Below, piece after piece: positions 7,438-7,675 of a DNA stretch of 7,675 nt. A program made the position numbers and the translations under genes. How positions within the stretch are numbered: position 1 is the first letter of the stretch; each line of letters begins with the position of its first letter. This DNA is from Syntrophales bacterium (GTDB taxonomy: Bacteria > Desulfobacterota > Syntrophia > Syntrophales > UBA2210), in assembly GCA_028715865.1 (NCBI GenBank), contig JAQUQY010000065.1:1-7675 (forward strand). Direction: 5' to 3'. The notes beneath the pieces were generated by a model. That model did no database searches, was not told the origin of the DNA, and saw only the letters and a program-made list of their open reading frames with translations.

Positions 7438-7446
7438 CGCGAAATG

Positions 7447-7451
7447 TCCTC
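7447..7451 (-). promoter_or_regulatory. Ribosome binding site of rplA
   Basis: GAGGA lies 9 nt before the rplA ATG, inside the 22 nt rplK-rplA gap. It supports the start at 7437 over the upstream in-frame TTG. Confidence 0.7.
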
Positions 7452-7459
7452 GGTTTTTT

Positions 7460-7675
7460 TTAATCAATAATTTCAATACCCATGGATCGAGCAGTTCCCC
7501 CGATAATGTTCAAGGCGCCCTCCATGTCAACGGCGTTTAAATCTTTGTACTTGATTTCGGCATTTTCCTTCAGTTGTTTCCTCGTGATCCGTCCCACTTT
7601 TTCCCTTTTCGGATCTCCCGCTCCCTTTGCTATTTTGGCTGCCTGTTTGAGCAGAACTGAGGCTGGAGGTGTTTT
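7460..7675 (-). CDS. rplK: 50S ribosomal protein L11, C-terminal 71 residues (gene runs off the right edge)
   Basis: L11 binds the GTPase-associated region of 23S rRNA, near L10, and takes part in factor-dependent GTP hydrolysis and in RelA activation. The reverse strand from 7675 reads KTPPASVLLKQAAKIAKGAG and continues with the C-terminal rRNA-binding domain: KVGRITRKQLKENAEIKYKD, LNAVDMEGALNIIGGTARSM, then GIEIID and a TAA. The typical protein is about 141 residues, so roughly the first half lies outside the window. The KTPPAS segment belongs to the linker between the N- and C-terminal domains. No frameshift or unusual substitution is visible. It is first in the visible order, followed 22 nt later by rplA, as expected for the rplKAJL-rpoBC cluster. 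Its promoter is outside the window. Confidence 0.98.
   Translation of the reverse strand, partial: KTPPASVLLKQAAKIAKGAGDPKREKVGRITRKQLKENAEIKYKDLNAVDMEGALNIIGGTARSMGIEIID

Noticed and set aside
7454..7461. A8 run at the rplK stop as a slippage site fusing L11 to L1
   Set aside because: The run begins within the TAA codon, so slippage along it would not bypass the stop. The arrangement is an ordinary short gap.
7438..7476. A TTG start for rplA inside rplK
   Set aside because: It precedes the GAGGA ribosome binding site and adds residues absent from L1. The standard MAKKGKAYLEER start lies at 7437.

Overview
The window holds a conserved bacterial chromosomal locus: the ribosomal-protein and RNA-polymerase cluster rplK-rplA-rplJ-rplL-rpoB-rpoC. 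Every gene is on the minus strand, so transcription runs from high to low coordinates. Both ends are cut inside genes. The right edge cuts rplK, leaving the last 71 residues of L11. The left edge cuts rpoC, leaving the first 436 residues of beta'. The four genes between them are complete.

Layout in transcription order: rplK 3' part (7675-7460); 22 nt gap; rplA (7437-6727); 182 nt gap carrying an L10-leader-type RNA element just after rplA; rplJ (6544-6020, TTG start); 24 nt gap; rplL (5995-5603); 55 nt gap with a possible small hairpin over the rplL stop; rpoB (5547-1459); 149 nt AT-rich gap; rpoC 5' part (1309-1, GTG start). No tRNA, mobile element, CRISPR array, long repeat or convincing intrinsic terminator was seen. 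No stretch over 300 bases lacks a gene.

The organism looks proteobacterial in the broad sense. RpoB has 1362 residues and fills both places where E. coli beta carries lineage-specific insertions (about residues 226-345 and 940-1050). Its C-terminus and the RpoC N-terminal region read like proteobacterial proteins. The overall flavour is closest to the former Deltaproteobacteria (Desulfobacterota and relatives), but that narrower placement is an impression from sequence, not a computed result.

The genes work together. L11 and L1 are 50S proteins near the GTPase centre and the L1 stalk. L10 and L7/L12 form the stalk that recruits translational GTPases. RpoB and RpoC form the catalytic core of RNA polymerase. 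The L10-leader element implies the usual feedback in which the L10-L7/L12 complex represses its own mRNA. I found no previously undescribed system. The points worth a second look are regulatory details in the spacers and start-codon choices.
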